DNA from: Alphaproteobacteria bacterium MarineAlpha3_Bin2
GTDB taxonomy: Bacteria; Pseudomonadota; Alphaproteobacteria; Rhodospirillales; Casp-alpha2
Assembly (NCBI GenBank): GCA_002938315.1
Contig: PTLL01000009.1
Span: 1-49,103, forward strand
DNA: 49,103 bases
Direction of reading: 5' to 3'
The notes under the pieces are model-generated. The model was given only the letters and a program-made list of their open reading frames with translations. It did not search any database and was not told the DNA's origin. Shown here piece after piece: positions 8,487-16,499 of the stretch (positions are counted from its first letter, which is position 1; each line of letters opens with the position of its first letter). Both the position numbers and the translations under genes were made by a program.

Positions 8487-9706
8487 AAAGACGCCGCTTG
8501 CTTGCTGCGCTTTTTGGGCGGGGCTTGATCGTGGCCGCGCAGGAACGCCTTGATGTTGCGGACCGCTTGCCTGATACGCTGCTCGTTTTCGACCAGGGCG
8601 ATGCGCACGAAGCCCTCACCATTGTCGCCGAACCCGATACCCGGCGATACCGCGACCTCGGCTTCGGACAGCAGCAACTTGGAAAACTCCATCGATCCCA
8701 GAGCGGCGAAGTCAGGCGGGACCGGCGCCCAGGCGAACATCGTCGCCGCTGGCGACGGCACCTCCCATCCGGCGGCGGCGAGGCCGTCAATAAGGACATC
8801 GCGGCGGCTTTTATAAAGTGAACGCATCTCATCGACGCAGTCCTGCGGCCCGTTCAGCGCCGCTACCGCAGCCACCTGGATGGGGGTGAAGGCGCCGTAG
8901 TCCAGGTAGGACTTGATCCGGGCGAGCGCCGAAATCAGCTTTTTATTGCCGGTGGCGAAGCCAATGCGCCATCCCGGCATGGAATAGGTCTTGCTCATGG
9001 ACGAAAACTCGACGGCGATATCCCAAGCGCGCTTGACCTGAAGGATGGACGGCGGCGGCGGGCCGTCGAAATACACCTCGGCATAGGCAATGTCGGAGAG
9101 AATATAAATGCCATGGTGGAGGCAGTAATCGACAACCTGTTCATAAAAATCCAAATCGACCACCTTGGCGGTCGGATTGTTGGGATAATTCAACACCACT
9201 GCTTTTGGCTTCAGAGATGAATTTTCGACGGCATCGCGCAAGGCCTTCATTAATTCTTTTTCCGGCCCGATGGGAATGGAGCGCACCCCGGCGCCGGCAA
9301 TGATAAAACCGAAGGGATGAATGGGATAACTGGGATTAGGTGCTAAAATGACATCGCCGTCATTGGTAATGGCGGATGACAAGTTGGCCAACCCCTCCTT
9401 CGATCCCAAGGTGACGATGGTTTCGGTTTCCGGGTCCACATCGACCCCGAAACGCCGCCCATAATAGGCGGCGATGGCCTTACGCAGGCCTGGAATACCG
9501 CGCGAGGTGGAATACCGGTGGGTTTTGGGGTCCTGCACCGTTTCGACCAATTTCTCGACGATATGGGGCGGCGTCGGCTGGTCCGGGTTACCCATGCCGA
9601 AATCGATGATGTCGGCGCCTGCCGCCCGCGCACGCGCTTTCATCGCGTTGACTTCGGCAAACACGTACGGCGGCAACAGCCCGATCTTATGGAATTCCTT
9701 TTCCAT
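8483..9706 (-). CDS. Class I/II PLP-dependent aminotransferase (AlaC / LL-DAP-aminotransferase-like)
   Basis: This is a fold-type I aminotransferase of 407 residues. The N-terminal LPPYVFAEVNAMKARARAAG and DFGMGNPDQPTP segments are typical of the group annotated as LL-diaminopimelate or alanine aminotransferase. NYPNNPTA (about 173-180) and the PLP lysine near 239 in SSMSKTYSMPGWRIGF are present. The start at ATG 9706 is preferred to GTG 9715 because relatives begin two or three residues before EFH; neither has a good ribosome site. It is followed by hom with a 4-bp overlap, suggesting a role in aspartate-family or alanine metabolism. The exact substrate pair is not determined. A basic tail (KKRSKQ) ends the protein. 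Confidence 0.88.
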   Translation of the reverse strand: MEKEFHKIGLLPPYVFAEVNAMKARARAAGADIIDFGMGNPDQPTPPHIVEKLVETVQDPKTHRYSTSRGIPGLRKAIAAYYGRRFGVDVDPETETIVTLGSKEGLANLSSAITNDGDVILAPNPSYPIHPFGFIIAGAGVRSIPIGPEKELMKALRDAVENSSLKPKAVVLNYPNNPTAKVVDLDFYEQVVDYCLHHGIYILSDIAYAEVYFDGPPPPSILQVKRAWDIAVEFSSMSKTYSMPGWRIGFATGNKKLISALARIKSYLDYGAFTPIQVAAVAALNGPQDCVDEMRSLYKSRRDVLIDGLAAAGWEVPSPAATMFAWAPVPPDFAALGSMEFSKLLLSEAEVAVSPGIGFGDNGEGFVRIALVENEQRIRQAVRNIKAFLRGHDQAPPKKRSKQAASL

Positions 9707-9774
9707 CGCGTTCACTTGCCAGAAGGCGTTAACCGGTACAAGCCAAAATCACTCTTCAGCGATTCAAACAGGAC

Positions 9775-11034
9775 TCAATTGGCGATGTAAATCTCGGTAC
9801 GGCGGTTGCCGGCTTCGCCGGACGGCATGGTTTCATAATAGGCCGGATCGGCATCCGATACCGCCGCGATCAGAATATCTTTCTTGTTGACCCCTAAGCG
9901 CATCAATTCGCCGGCGACCCTGTCGGCCCGGCTGGCGGAAACCTCAAAGTTCGTCATCTTGTGAAGCAGCGGGCTCAGGTTGCGGGTACGGGAGGAGGCA
10001 TGACCGACGACGCGGACCTGACCGCCGTTTTTACGTTGTAACCGCATTACCGCGCTCAAGATCCGCTTATCCCGGGACTTTAATGATGAAGAGCCGTTAT
10101 CAAACAGGATCGTCGCCACCCGGACGGCGTTGCCCGGATAGACGGCCGGACTGTCGAGCATCTGGCTTGTTCCTTGCCCAGTCGGCGGCGCCGAAACGGC
10201 CGGCTTGGGAGTTTCGGCGACCATGAGACTGTTGGAAACGATACCATCGGAAGAAATCACCAGGGTCCCCAAATCTTCTTGCGGGGCCGGTTGGGAGCTG
10301 GAAATCGGCAGATCACCCAATTCAGCCGCGCGGGAGCGAATTTCCGCCAATTGTTGGGCCAGACGCTGCTCGGTTTCCTTTTGATTGGCGGTCATCACCG
10401 GCGGCGCCAGCTGCGGCGATGGAGAAGGCCTGGCAAATTGCGGCGCGGGTTGCTGAACCGGCATTGTCGGCATCGGTCTTGCCAATGGAGCTTCCGCCAC
10501 CAGCGCTTTCGGCATCGCCTTCGGCGGCGGTTGAACCGCGGCGACGGTTGGTGACGGGGTTGCCACCGGCGCCGGGCGAGGCCGGGCCTGCAAGATTTCG
10601 GTAGCCGCACCCTGGCGCTGAATGGCCGGGGCGTATTTGGGCCGCTCCGTATCCGCACTCAGGCCGGTGCCGGTATTGTCCCGGGCGCGCGCTTGCCTGT
10701 CGACGGACGATAAATTGGGAAAGGATTTATCCGACCCCGGCGGGGCTTTGCCCCGGTCGGCGACAAGGCCACTGTTTTTGCCGTCTTTTTTGTCGGCTTT
10801 TTCTTTGTCCGCGTCTTTGCCATCCCCGGCAAACAGATCAACCGTGCCTCTGTACCATTCCGCCGGATTGACGGCGTCGGGTACCTGCGAACAGGCATTG
10901 AGCACCGTTCCGCTTAACAGAACACCACTCAACACAAGCCCCATTTTCAACAGTGATGTCCTGGCGGGCCGCGCCCGCGACCGCACCAATGGCGTGACAT
11001 GGTTAAGCAGACCCATTCTTTCTGAACCCTTCAT
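9775..11034 (-). CDS. OmpA-family peptidoglycan-binding lipoprotein
   Basis: This 419-residue protein has a long basic N-region, a hydrophobic segment (about 31-45) and a lipobox-like VLNAC ending at about residue 48, so it is predicted to be a lipoprotein. A long low-complexity middle (about 70-290) is rich in Pro, Ala and Gln. The C-terminal 120 residues form an OmpA-like domain, with VRVVGHASSRTRN, VSASRADRVAGELMRLGV and a final GEAGNRRTEIYI segment that contacts peptidoglycan in this family. The likely job is tethering the outer membrane to the cell wall. Two ATG codons (11034 and 11016) are possible; the first has a GGGGG leader. It is divergent from phaC. Confidence 0.85.
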   Translation of the reverse strand: MKGSERMGLLNHVTPLVRSRARPARTSLLKMGLVLSGVLLSGTVLNACSQVPDAVNPAEWYRGTVDLFAGDGKDADKEKADKKDGKNSGLVADRGKAPPGSDKSFPNLSSVDRQARARDNTGTGLSADTERPKYAPAIQRQGAATEILQARPRPAPVATPSPTVAAVQPPPKAMPKALVAEAPLARPMPTMPVQQPAPQFARPSPSPQLAPPVMTANQKETEQRLAQQLAEIRSRAAELGDLPISSSQPAPQEDLGTLVISSDGIVSNSLMVAETPKPAVSAPPTGQGTSQMLDSPAVYPGNAVRVATILFDNGSSSLKSRDKRILSAVMRLQRKNGGQVRVVGHASSRTRNLSPLLHKMTNFEVSASRADRVAGELMRLGVNKKDILIAAVSDADPAYYETMPSGEAGNRRTEIYIAN

Positions 11035-11114
11035 TTCGCTATACCCCCAAGCAACGGAATTCTTCCTCGAAATTGCACATTGCCTGAAAAAGGTTAACCG
11101 TTTACAAACATCAT

Positions 11115-11143
11115 TTGATTATATTGCGGTGCAGCATTATATG
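11115..11143 (+). promoter_or_regulatory. phaC promoter with PhaR-like operator in the spacer
   Basis: TTGATT (11115-11120) and TATATG (11138-11143) are separated by 17 bp and read toward phaC. The spacer contains TTGCGGTGCAGCAT (11124-11137), which in reverse complement matches both operator-like sites at the phasin promoter (consensus about WTGCTGCANNGCAM). A repressor bound here would block RNA polymerase. The known PHA repressor PhaR prefers TGC-rich sites of this general kind. The promoter call is by eye. Confidence 0.6.
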
Positions 11144-11183
11144 ATTTTTGCCCCACCGACACCGCCAATCATAAAGGAATGCC

Positions 11184-13016
11184 ATGATCGATCAACCAGG
11201 GAACAACGGTTCGTTTCCGGACGCCACAGAAATTTCATGCTCCATGGCCGACATCGCCGAAGTCAGCCAAAACCTGATCACCGACTTTCTCGCCCGCCAA
11301 ACCAGTCAGAAATCCGAGCAGGGCAGGAAATCACTGGATCCGCTGAACATCGGCGGCGCGTTCATGGAAATGACGACGCGCCTGATGGCCGACCCGGCGA
11401 AGCTGATGCAGGCCAACATGAAACTTTGGCAGGATTACACCAGTCTGTGGCAGAACGCGGCGACGCAAATGATGGGCGGGGAAACTGAGCCCGCCGTCAC
11501 CCCCGAACCCGGCGATCGACGCTTCAAGGATGCTTCCTGGAATGAAAACGACATCTTCGATTACATCAAGCAATCCTACCTGTTGACGTCCCGTTGGCTG
11601 CAATCCACCGTCACCGGGGTTGAGGGGCTTGATGCCAAGGATGCCCAAAAGGTCGATTTTTACACCCGCCAATTCATCGAAGCCCTGTCGCCCAATAATT
11701 TTGTGCTGACAAATCCCCAGGTTCTGGCGGCGACCGCCGAGACCGGTGGCGAGAATCTTATCAACGGCTTGAAGAATCTTCTTGAGGATCTGGATGAGGA
11801 AACCGGGCGGTTGAATATTCGCATGGCCGACGATGACGCATTCGAGGTCGGCGTCAACGTCGCCGAAAGCCCCGGCAAGGTGGTTTTCAGAAACGATCTG
11901 ATGGAACTGATCCAATTCCAGCCGTCGACCAAGACGGTCTGCCAGACGCCCCTGCTGATCATTCCGCCCTGGATCAACAAGTACTACATTCTCGACCTCC
12001 GGAAAGAGAACTCGTTCATCCGCTGGGCCGTCGGCCAGGGTCATACGGTGTTCATCATCTCCTGGGTCAACCCGGACACGAAACTGGCCGATAAAACCTT
12101 CGAAGATTACATGATCGAAGGGCCGCTAGCGGCGCTGGATGCCATCGAACAAGCCACCGGCGAAAATAAAATCAACGCCGTCGGCTACTGCATCGGCGGC
12201 ACCCTTTTGGCCTCCACCCTTGCGTATATGGCGGCGAAGAAGGACGAGCGCATCAAATCGGCGACCTTCTTCACGACCATGGTGGATTTCGAAGACGCCG
12301 GCGAATTGGGCGTATTCATCGACGAGGAACAGATCACCAGCCTCGAGAACAAGATGGATGAAAAAGGCTATCTGGCAAGCACACACATGGCGTCAACCTT
12401 CAACATGATGCGCGGCTCCGACCTGATCTGGTCGTTCGTCATCAACAACTACCTGATGGGCAAGGACCCACTTCCCTTCGATCTGTTGTACTGGAATTCC
12501 GATTCCACCCGCATGCCGGCGGCCATGCATTCGTTCTATTTGCGCAATATGTACATGGAAAACAAACTGGTGGAGCCAGGCGGCATTACGCTCGATGGCG
12601 TAGCGTTGGACCTGCGAAACATAAAACTGCCTTGTTATGTGATCTCTACCCAGGAGGACCACATCGCGCCGTGGAAATCCACCTACGCTGCGGTCAATCT
12701 CTACAAAGGGCCGGTCAAGTTCGTGTTATCGGCGTCCGGTCACATTGCCGGGATCGTCAATCCGCCGGACGCCAAAAAATATTGCTACTGGACCAATGCT
12801 GCCAAAAAAGCGCCAAAAACTCCGGACGCCTGGTTCAACGGAGCCAAACAGCACGACGGATCCTGGTGGCCGGACTGGGACAAATGGGCCAAACGCCATG
12901 CCGGCAAAAAAACTATCCCCGCCCGCACGCCCGGCCAAGGCAAGTCGGGGGGTAAGCTAAAGGCCCTCGGCGATGCGCCCGGCGAATACGTCAAAGTGGG
13001 CACAAAAAGCAAATAG
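11184..13016 (+). CDS. phaC: Class I polyhydroxyalkanoate synthase PhaC
   Basis: PhaC polymerises (R)-3-hydroxyacyl-CoA into polyhydroxyalkanoate at the surface of storage granules. The 610-residue length fits class I enzymes. The lipase-like box GYCIGGT (334-340) carries the nucleophile Cys336. The catalytic Asp lies in STQEDHIAPW and the His in SASGHIAG in the C-terminal third. The N-terminal region (about 50-160) matches the PhaC N domain (MTTRLMADPAKLMQANMKLWQDY). A ribosome site (AAAGGA) precedes the ATG. Its promoter shares an operator with the distant phasin gene at 38184-38573. The C-terminal 60 residues are Lys- and Gly-rich. Confidence 0.97.
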   Translation: MIDQPGNNGSFPDATEISCSMADIAEVSQNLITDFLARQTSQKSEQGRKSLDPLNIGGAFMEMTTRLMADPAKLMQANMKLWQDYTSLWQNAATQMMGGETEPAVTPEPGDRRFKDASWNENDIFDYIKQSYLLTSRWLQSTVTGVEGLDAKDAQKVDFYTRQFIEALSPNNFVLTNPQVLAATAETGGENLINGLKNLLEDLDEETGRLNIRMADDDAFEVGVNVAESPGKVVFRNDLMELIQFQPSTKTVCQTPLLIIPPWINKYYILDLRKENSFIRWAVGQGHTVFIISWVNPDTKLADKTFEDYMIEGPLAALDAIEQATGENKINAVGYCIGGTLLASTLAYMAAKKDERIKSATFFTTMVDFEDAGELGVFIDEEQITSLENKMDEKGYLASTHMASTFNMMRGSDLIWSFVINNYLMGKDPLPFDLLYWNSDSTRMPAAMHSFYLRNMYMENKLVEPGGITLDGVALDLRNIKLPCYVISTQEDHIAPWKSTYAAVNLYKGPVKFVLSASGHIAGIVNPPDAKKYCYWTNAAKKAPKTPDAWFNGAKQHDGSWWPDWDKWAKRHAGKKTIPARTPGQGKSGGKLKALGDAPGEYVKVGTKSK

Positions 13017-13029
13017 TCAGGTAGCTGCG

Positions 13030-13845
13030 ATGGCACGCTCCCCCAATGAACAGGCGCTGATCGACCGTTTTTCCAACACCTATAAGCAACTGACATCATC
13101 GGAAATCATGATGCAGATCGAGCTTGCCGTGTGCGGCTGTTCCTACGGCTGCACCAGTTGGACCACCAAGGCCGAAACCCTCGACATTCTGCGGTTGTTG
13201 GACTTGGGCTCGGGGGTGCGGTTATTGGATATCGGTTCAGGCACCGGCTGGCCGGGGCTGTACCTGGCCCAGGAAACCGGTTGTGACGTCACCCTCACCG
13301 ACCTGCCCCTGGACGGCCTATTAATCGCCCAAAAACGCGCCGAGGCCGACGGCTTGACGGCGCGTTGTATCATCACCCAATCCGACGGTGCGGCACTGCC
13401 ATTCAGGGACGCCACTTTCGACGCCATTTACCATTCCGACGTTCTATGTTGCCTGGTCGATAAACGGGGTGTGCTGGAATCGTGCCGCCGGGTGATAAAC
13501 CCAGACGGGGGCCGGATGGCGTTCTCCGTCATCATGATCGCCCCCGGCTTATCCGACGCCGATTACGCTATCGCCGCCGCCGGCGGCCCGACGTTCATCG
13601 AAACCGGCACGCCCTACCCCGAATTGCTGGAACAAACCGGCTGGGAAATCACCGATCATATCGACCAAACGGCAGATTATTTCGACACCTTTCGCAACAT
13701 GTATGAACACGAACTGGCCAATAAGGACGAAATGATCCGGGTGCGCGGAGCTGCCCTGTTGGACCAGCACAATGCCACCCTGGTTCCCATTGAGCGCGGG
13801 CTGCTGCGGCGGGAATTGTTCAGGGTAGTGCCGAAGGGGGAATAA
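13030..13845 (+). CDS. Class I SAM-dependent methyltransferase
   Basis: The protein has 271 residues when started at ATG 13030, which follows the phaC stop by 13 bp and has an AGGTAG leader. A longer frame would begin inside phaC and is rejected. The SAM-binding motif I reads LLDIGSGTGWPG (about 64-75), followed by an acidic TDLP at the end of strand 2 and the DAIYHSDVLCCLVDK segment of motif IV. This is a methyltransferase 11/25-type domain. The N-terminus contains a CGCSYGC cluster that is not part of the usual fold. The substrate is unknown. The close spacing suggests co-transcription with phaC. Confidence 0.82.
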   Translation: MARSPNEQALIDRFSNTYKQLTSSEIMMQIELAVCGCSYGCTSWTTKAETLDILRLLDLGSGVRLLDIGSGTGWPGLYLAQETGCDVTLTDLPLDGLLIAQKRAEADGLTARCIITQSDGAALPFRDATFDAIYHSDVLCCLVDKRGVLESCRRVINPDGGRMAFSVIMIAPGLSDADYAIAAAGGPTFIETGTPYPELLEQTGWEITDHIDQTADYFDTFRNMYEHELANKDEMIRVRGAALLDQHNATLVPIERGLLRRELFRVVPKGE

Positions 13846-13900
13846 AGACCGTATGGGCGCTCCCCGAAGAGGTCGCGCATGACCTTTGAATTTCGATCAT

Positions 13901-14355
13901 TTAGGAGGTTGGTTGTCGGTCCGCCTTCGGTAAATCAAAAAAGAATGTTGTTCCCGCACCCGGTTCAAATTTGAAATCAAGGGCGCCCTTCAAGGATGTC
14001 AGTGGGGTCCGCAACTCATGACTGGTGATGTAGATGAACTCATGTTTCATCCGATCGATTTCCAAGCGCTCCGTTATATCTTGTCCTACGGTGAGCAAGC
14101 AGCTTTGCCCTTGGCATTCGATCGCTTCGCAGGAATACAACATATCCTTTTCCACACCCTGTTTGGTGCGTAACACCATTTCATAGTTGCGGACGAAGCC
14201 TTGTTTGTTCATCAGCGCCACAAATTCTTTACGTTGTTCTGGGTTGGCCCAAATGCCGAGTTCGATGGCCGTCTTTTGCATAGCCTCTTCAGGGCTATAG
14301 CCGGTGACCGACGACCACGTATCATTGACCTCAATGTGACTACCGTCCTCAGGTG
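13901..14355 (-). pseudogene. PAS-histidine kinase remnant with internal deletion
   Basis: The minus strand encodes a PAS domain (SHIEVNDTWSSVTGYSPEEA... to TVGQDITERLE). It continues into a HisKA start with the phosphoacceptor box HEFIYITSHELRTPLTSLKGALD. The reading then jumps straight to KFEPGAGTTFFFDLP, which is the extreme C-terminal end of a HATPase_c domain. The N, G1 and F boxes (about 100 residues) are missing, so the kinase cannot bind ATP. The 5' end has no start codon of its own and abuts a different broken gene. The fragment stays open by chance or because the deletion was in frame. Confidence 0.75.
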
Positions 14356-14448
14356 TCCAACGATGCGCCCGTCCTTTACGATTACAGCGCCGTACCCCTG
14401 ATCCCCCGTTTCGAGTGCCAGGTCTCACATCCGTATGGCCATTTTCAT
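14356..14448 (-). pseudogene. Nucleoside-deaminase N-terminal remnant
   Basis: Read on the minus strand from ATG 14448, the codons give MKMAIRM, a TGA stop, then DLALETGDQGYGAVIVKDGR and IVG. This is the typical N-terminus of a CMP/dCMP- or guanine-deaminase-like protein (ALETGD.GYGAVIVKDGRIVG). The zinc-binding half is absent. Directly after IVG the frame that continues is that of the PAS-kinase fragment, so a deletion has joined two genes. Confidence 0.6.
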
Positions 14449-14475
14449 GAAAAGAGCGGGCGTGTCTGGAGATGG

Positions 14476-14640
14476 TTACGATTTTATTCCTTTCGCCTTA
14501 TCAGCTGCACCGTGACGGGTTGCGAATGCGGAAAAGGGAATCACCAGTCCGAACAGGCCAACACCCTTCGTCAACAGGTTGCGTCGTCTATGGTTACAAT
14601 TATCCGAGTCCTCTTGGCATCCCTTCCGCGGTTTTGTCAT
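14476..14640 (-). CDS. Small twin-arginine-signal protein downstream of meaB
   Basis: This is a 54-residue ORF starting at ATG 14640, 16 bp after the meaB stop, with a good ribosome site (GGGGAG, 6-7 bp before the ATG). The N-terminal 17 residues are polar and include two cysteines. HRRRNLLTKG then leads into the hydrophobic GVGLFGLVIPFSAFA, followed by a short basic tail. This is the pattern of a Tat signal peptide or a signal anchor with almost no mature domain. Related short Tat-signal proteins exist next to redox enzymes, but I do not recognise this one. It could also be the surviving start of a longer exported protein, since broken genes follow at 14448. Confidence 0.5.
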   Translation of the reverse strand: MTKPRKGCQEDSDNCNHRRRNLLTKGVGLFGLVIPFSAFATRHGAADKAKGIKS

Positions 14641-14656
14641 GGCTGCACTCCCCGTC

Positions 14657-15589
14657 TCAGGATTTTTTGAAACTCTCTAACAGGCGTTCTGCCGCCTCGC
14701 GCGGGGGGATTTCTCGGGCCATCACCCGGTCGATCAACACCGCCAATTGTTCGCGATTGCCCTTGAAGTCCTTGCGGATGATGTCTTCGGCGGTCTTAAG
14801 GACCCGCATCCCGATGATATCGCGGCGGCGCTGCTCGATCGCCCCGGTGTCGCTTAGGTGTTTGCGGTGGGCATCCATGGCGGCGACAAGGTCTTCGATC
14901 CCCTCACCCGCCTCGGCGCTGGTCGGCACCACGGGCACCTGCCAATCGTCCTCATGGCGGGTCGGGCCTAGGCCCAACATCCCCCTGATGTCGGCGGCGG
15001 TGGCGGCGGCATCTGCGCGGTCGCTTTTAGAGACCACGTGTATATCGGCGATTTCCAGGACACCGGCCTTGATGGCCTGGATTTCATCGCCCAGCCCCGG
15101 CGCCGACACCACGACTACGGTATGCGCCGCTTGGACGATATCGACTTCGTCCTGGCCGACGCCGACGGTCTCAATCAACACGATATCGAAACCGGCGGCA
15201 TCGAGAACATCCACCGCCTCCAAACTGGCCCGGGCCAACCCGCCCATGGCGCCCCGCGTCGCCATGGAGCGGATGAACACACCATCATCGCCGGCGAGGC
15301 CGGTCATCCTTAACCGATCGCCCAAAATGGCGCCGCCGGAAAACGGGCTCGACGGGTCGATGGCGACGATGCCGACGGTGCGTCCGGATTTCCTTATTTC
15401 CAGGCCTAAAACTCCCGCCAAGGTCGATTTACCGCTGCCGGGAACGCCGGTCAGGCCAATAACATGTGCCTTGCCGGCATGGCGGAAAACCTCGGCCAAG
15501 GCGTCGCGGTCCTCCGGCTTCGCCGCCTCGGCGCGGGATATCATTTTGGCGATGGCGCGGACGTCACCGGCGAGGACATCTTTAATCAT
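14657..15589 (-). CDS. meaB: MeaB/ArgK-type G3E GTPase
   Basis: MeaB is a P-loop GTPase that gates cofactor loading and protects adenosylcobalamin-dependent acyl-CoA mutases such as methylmalonyl-CoA mutase. The 310-residue protein has Walker A GVPGSGKS (48-55), the DPSSPFSGGAILGDR segment (78-92) and an ETVGVGQDEVD switch region, all diagnostic of the family. It overlaps the preceding B12-domain-like gene by 8 bp, so the pair is coupled. No mutase large subunit is encoded in the window, so its client must lie elsewhere. A small Tat-signal protein follows. Confidence 0.95.
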   Translation of the reverse strand: MIKDVLAGDVRAIAKMISRAEAAKPEDRDALAEVFRHAGKAHVIGLTGVPGSGKSTLAGVLGLEIRKSGRTVGIVAIDPSSPFSGGAILGDRLRMTGLAGDDGVFIRSMATRGAMGGLARASLEAVDVLDAAGFDIVLIETVGVGQDEVDIVQAAHTVVVVSAPGLGDEIQAIKAGVLEIADIHVVSKSDRADAAATAADIRGMLGLGPTRHEDDWQVPVVPTSAEAGEGIEDLVAAMDAHRKHLSDTGAIEQRRRDIIGMRVLKTAEDIIRKDFKGNREQLAVLIDRVMAREIPPREAAERLLESFKKS

Positions 15590-15929
15590 CTTGTGCCCCC
15601 GCCTCTTTAATCACCGTTACGGCTTCTTCGACTGTCATGTTTGGCGCCAGTTGAACAACCTTGATGCCGGACAATTGGCCACCGATTTTTTCTGAAACAT
15701 CCAAAGCGTTACCGGAATCAAGTTGCACACCAACGACATCGACGTCTTCTTGCATGGCCGCCTGGACGATGTCCTGGAGCGAGTCTTGAAGTCCGCCATA
15801 GACCACATCAACGCCTAAGTCGCGCAACGACCGCGCTACGACCTGCGCGATTTCATCGCCAACGGGGTTACCCAACTGTACCAGCAGCACTCTGGTAACG
15901 CTTCTGGTGAGGCCTTCGTCCTGGCGCAT
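15582..15929 (-). CDS. Degenerate B12-binding-domain-like protein
   Basis: This 115-residue protein resembles the C-terminal cobalamin-binding domain of methylmalonyl-CoA-mutase-type enzymes (VVARSLRDLGVDVVYGGLQ, AAMQEDVDVVGVQLDSG). The hallmark DxHxxG loop reads LGNPVG, so the Asp and the cobalt-ligating His are gone. The later Ser-rich and GG loops are also absent. Binding of B12 in the base-off His-on mode is therefore not expected. Its overlap with meaB suggests it still works with that GTPase, perhaps as an adaptor or decoy of the mutase domain. That role is inference. Relatives in databases may be labelled cobalamin-binding despite the missing motif. Confidence 0.7.
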   Translation of the reverse strand: MRQDEGLTRSVTRVLLVQLGNPVGDEIAQVVARSLRDLGVDVVYGGLQDSLQDIVQAAMQEDVDVVGVQLDSGNALDVSEKIGGQLSGIKVVQLAPNMTVEEAVTVIKEAGAQDD

Positions 15930-15935
15930 CAGTGC

Positions 15936-16487
15936 CTAGCCCCCTTCACCCCCGCCGGTCACACCAATGCCGGCTTCCATATAATCCTTAGCCAGTTGCC
16001 CGTATGATTTCGGGATACGGTCGATCATATCTTTTTCCTGGTCGCCGCAGTCACGCAAATAGCGCGCCGGCGTTCCCGCCCAGAGCTGCCCAGCGGGCAC
16101 CCGTTTTCCCGGCGGCACCAGAGCCCCAGCGGCGACCATGGCGCCGCTCTCCACCACCGCGCCGTCCATGACGCAGGCCTGCATGCCGACAAAGGATCCG
16201 GGTTCCAGCGTACAGGCGTGCACAATGGCTGAATGACCGATGGTGACATCATCGCCGATGAAGGTGCCGTAGGTGATCGAATCGACGTGAATGACGGTCA
16301 GGTCCTGAATGTTGACCCGATTGCCGATGCGAATGACGTTAATGTCGCCGCGCACCAGACAGCCGAACCAGATGTTGGACCCATCACCGATCTCTACGTC
16401 GCCGATTACGGTCGCCGTCGGCGCCAGAAAGACACCGGCTCCGATGGTTGGCAGGGTCCCCTTGTAGGGCAATATATTTTCAGGCAA
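15936..16487 (-). CDS. Gamma-carbonic-anhydrase-family hexapeptide protein
   Basis: This 183-residue protein folds as a left-handed beta helix, judging from the hexapeptide repeats from about 15 to 130 (IGAGVFLAPTATVIGDVEIG...). The zinc ligands of gamma carbonic anhydrases are present: His67 in VIHVD, and His85 and His90 in IGHSAIVHA. Arg46/Asp48 in VRGDIN and Gln61/Asp62 in NIQD also fit. It is expected to form a trimer. Members are active carbonic anhydrases or acyltransferase-like proteins, and activity cannot be told apart here. It lies in a tight minus-strand operon, 12 bp after the hydrolase stop and 6 bp before the B12-domain-like gene. Confidence 0.87.
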   Translation of the reverse strand: MPENILPYKGTLPTIGAGVFLAPTATVIGDVEIGDGSNIWFGCLVRGDINVIRIGNRVNIQDLTVIHVDSITYGTFIGDDVTIGHSAIVHACTLEPGSFVGMQACVMDGAVVESGAMVAAGALVPPGKRVPAGQLWAGTPARYLRDCGDQEKDMIDRIPKSYGQLAKDYMEAGIGVTGGGEGG

Positions 16488-16499
16488 GGTTTTTCTCCT

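Noticed and set aside
14472-15695. 407-codon plus-strand ORF opposite meaB
   Set aside because: MeaB and the B12-domain-like gene are well supported on the minus strand; the product here is Ser/Arg-rich nonsense.
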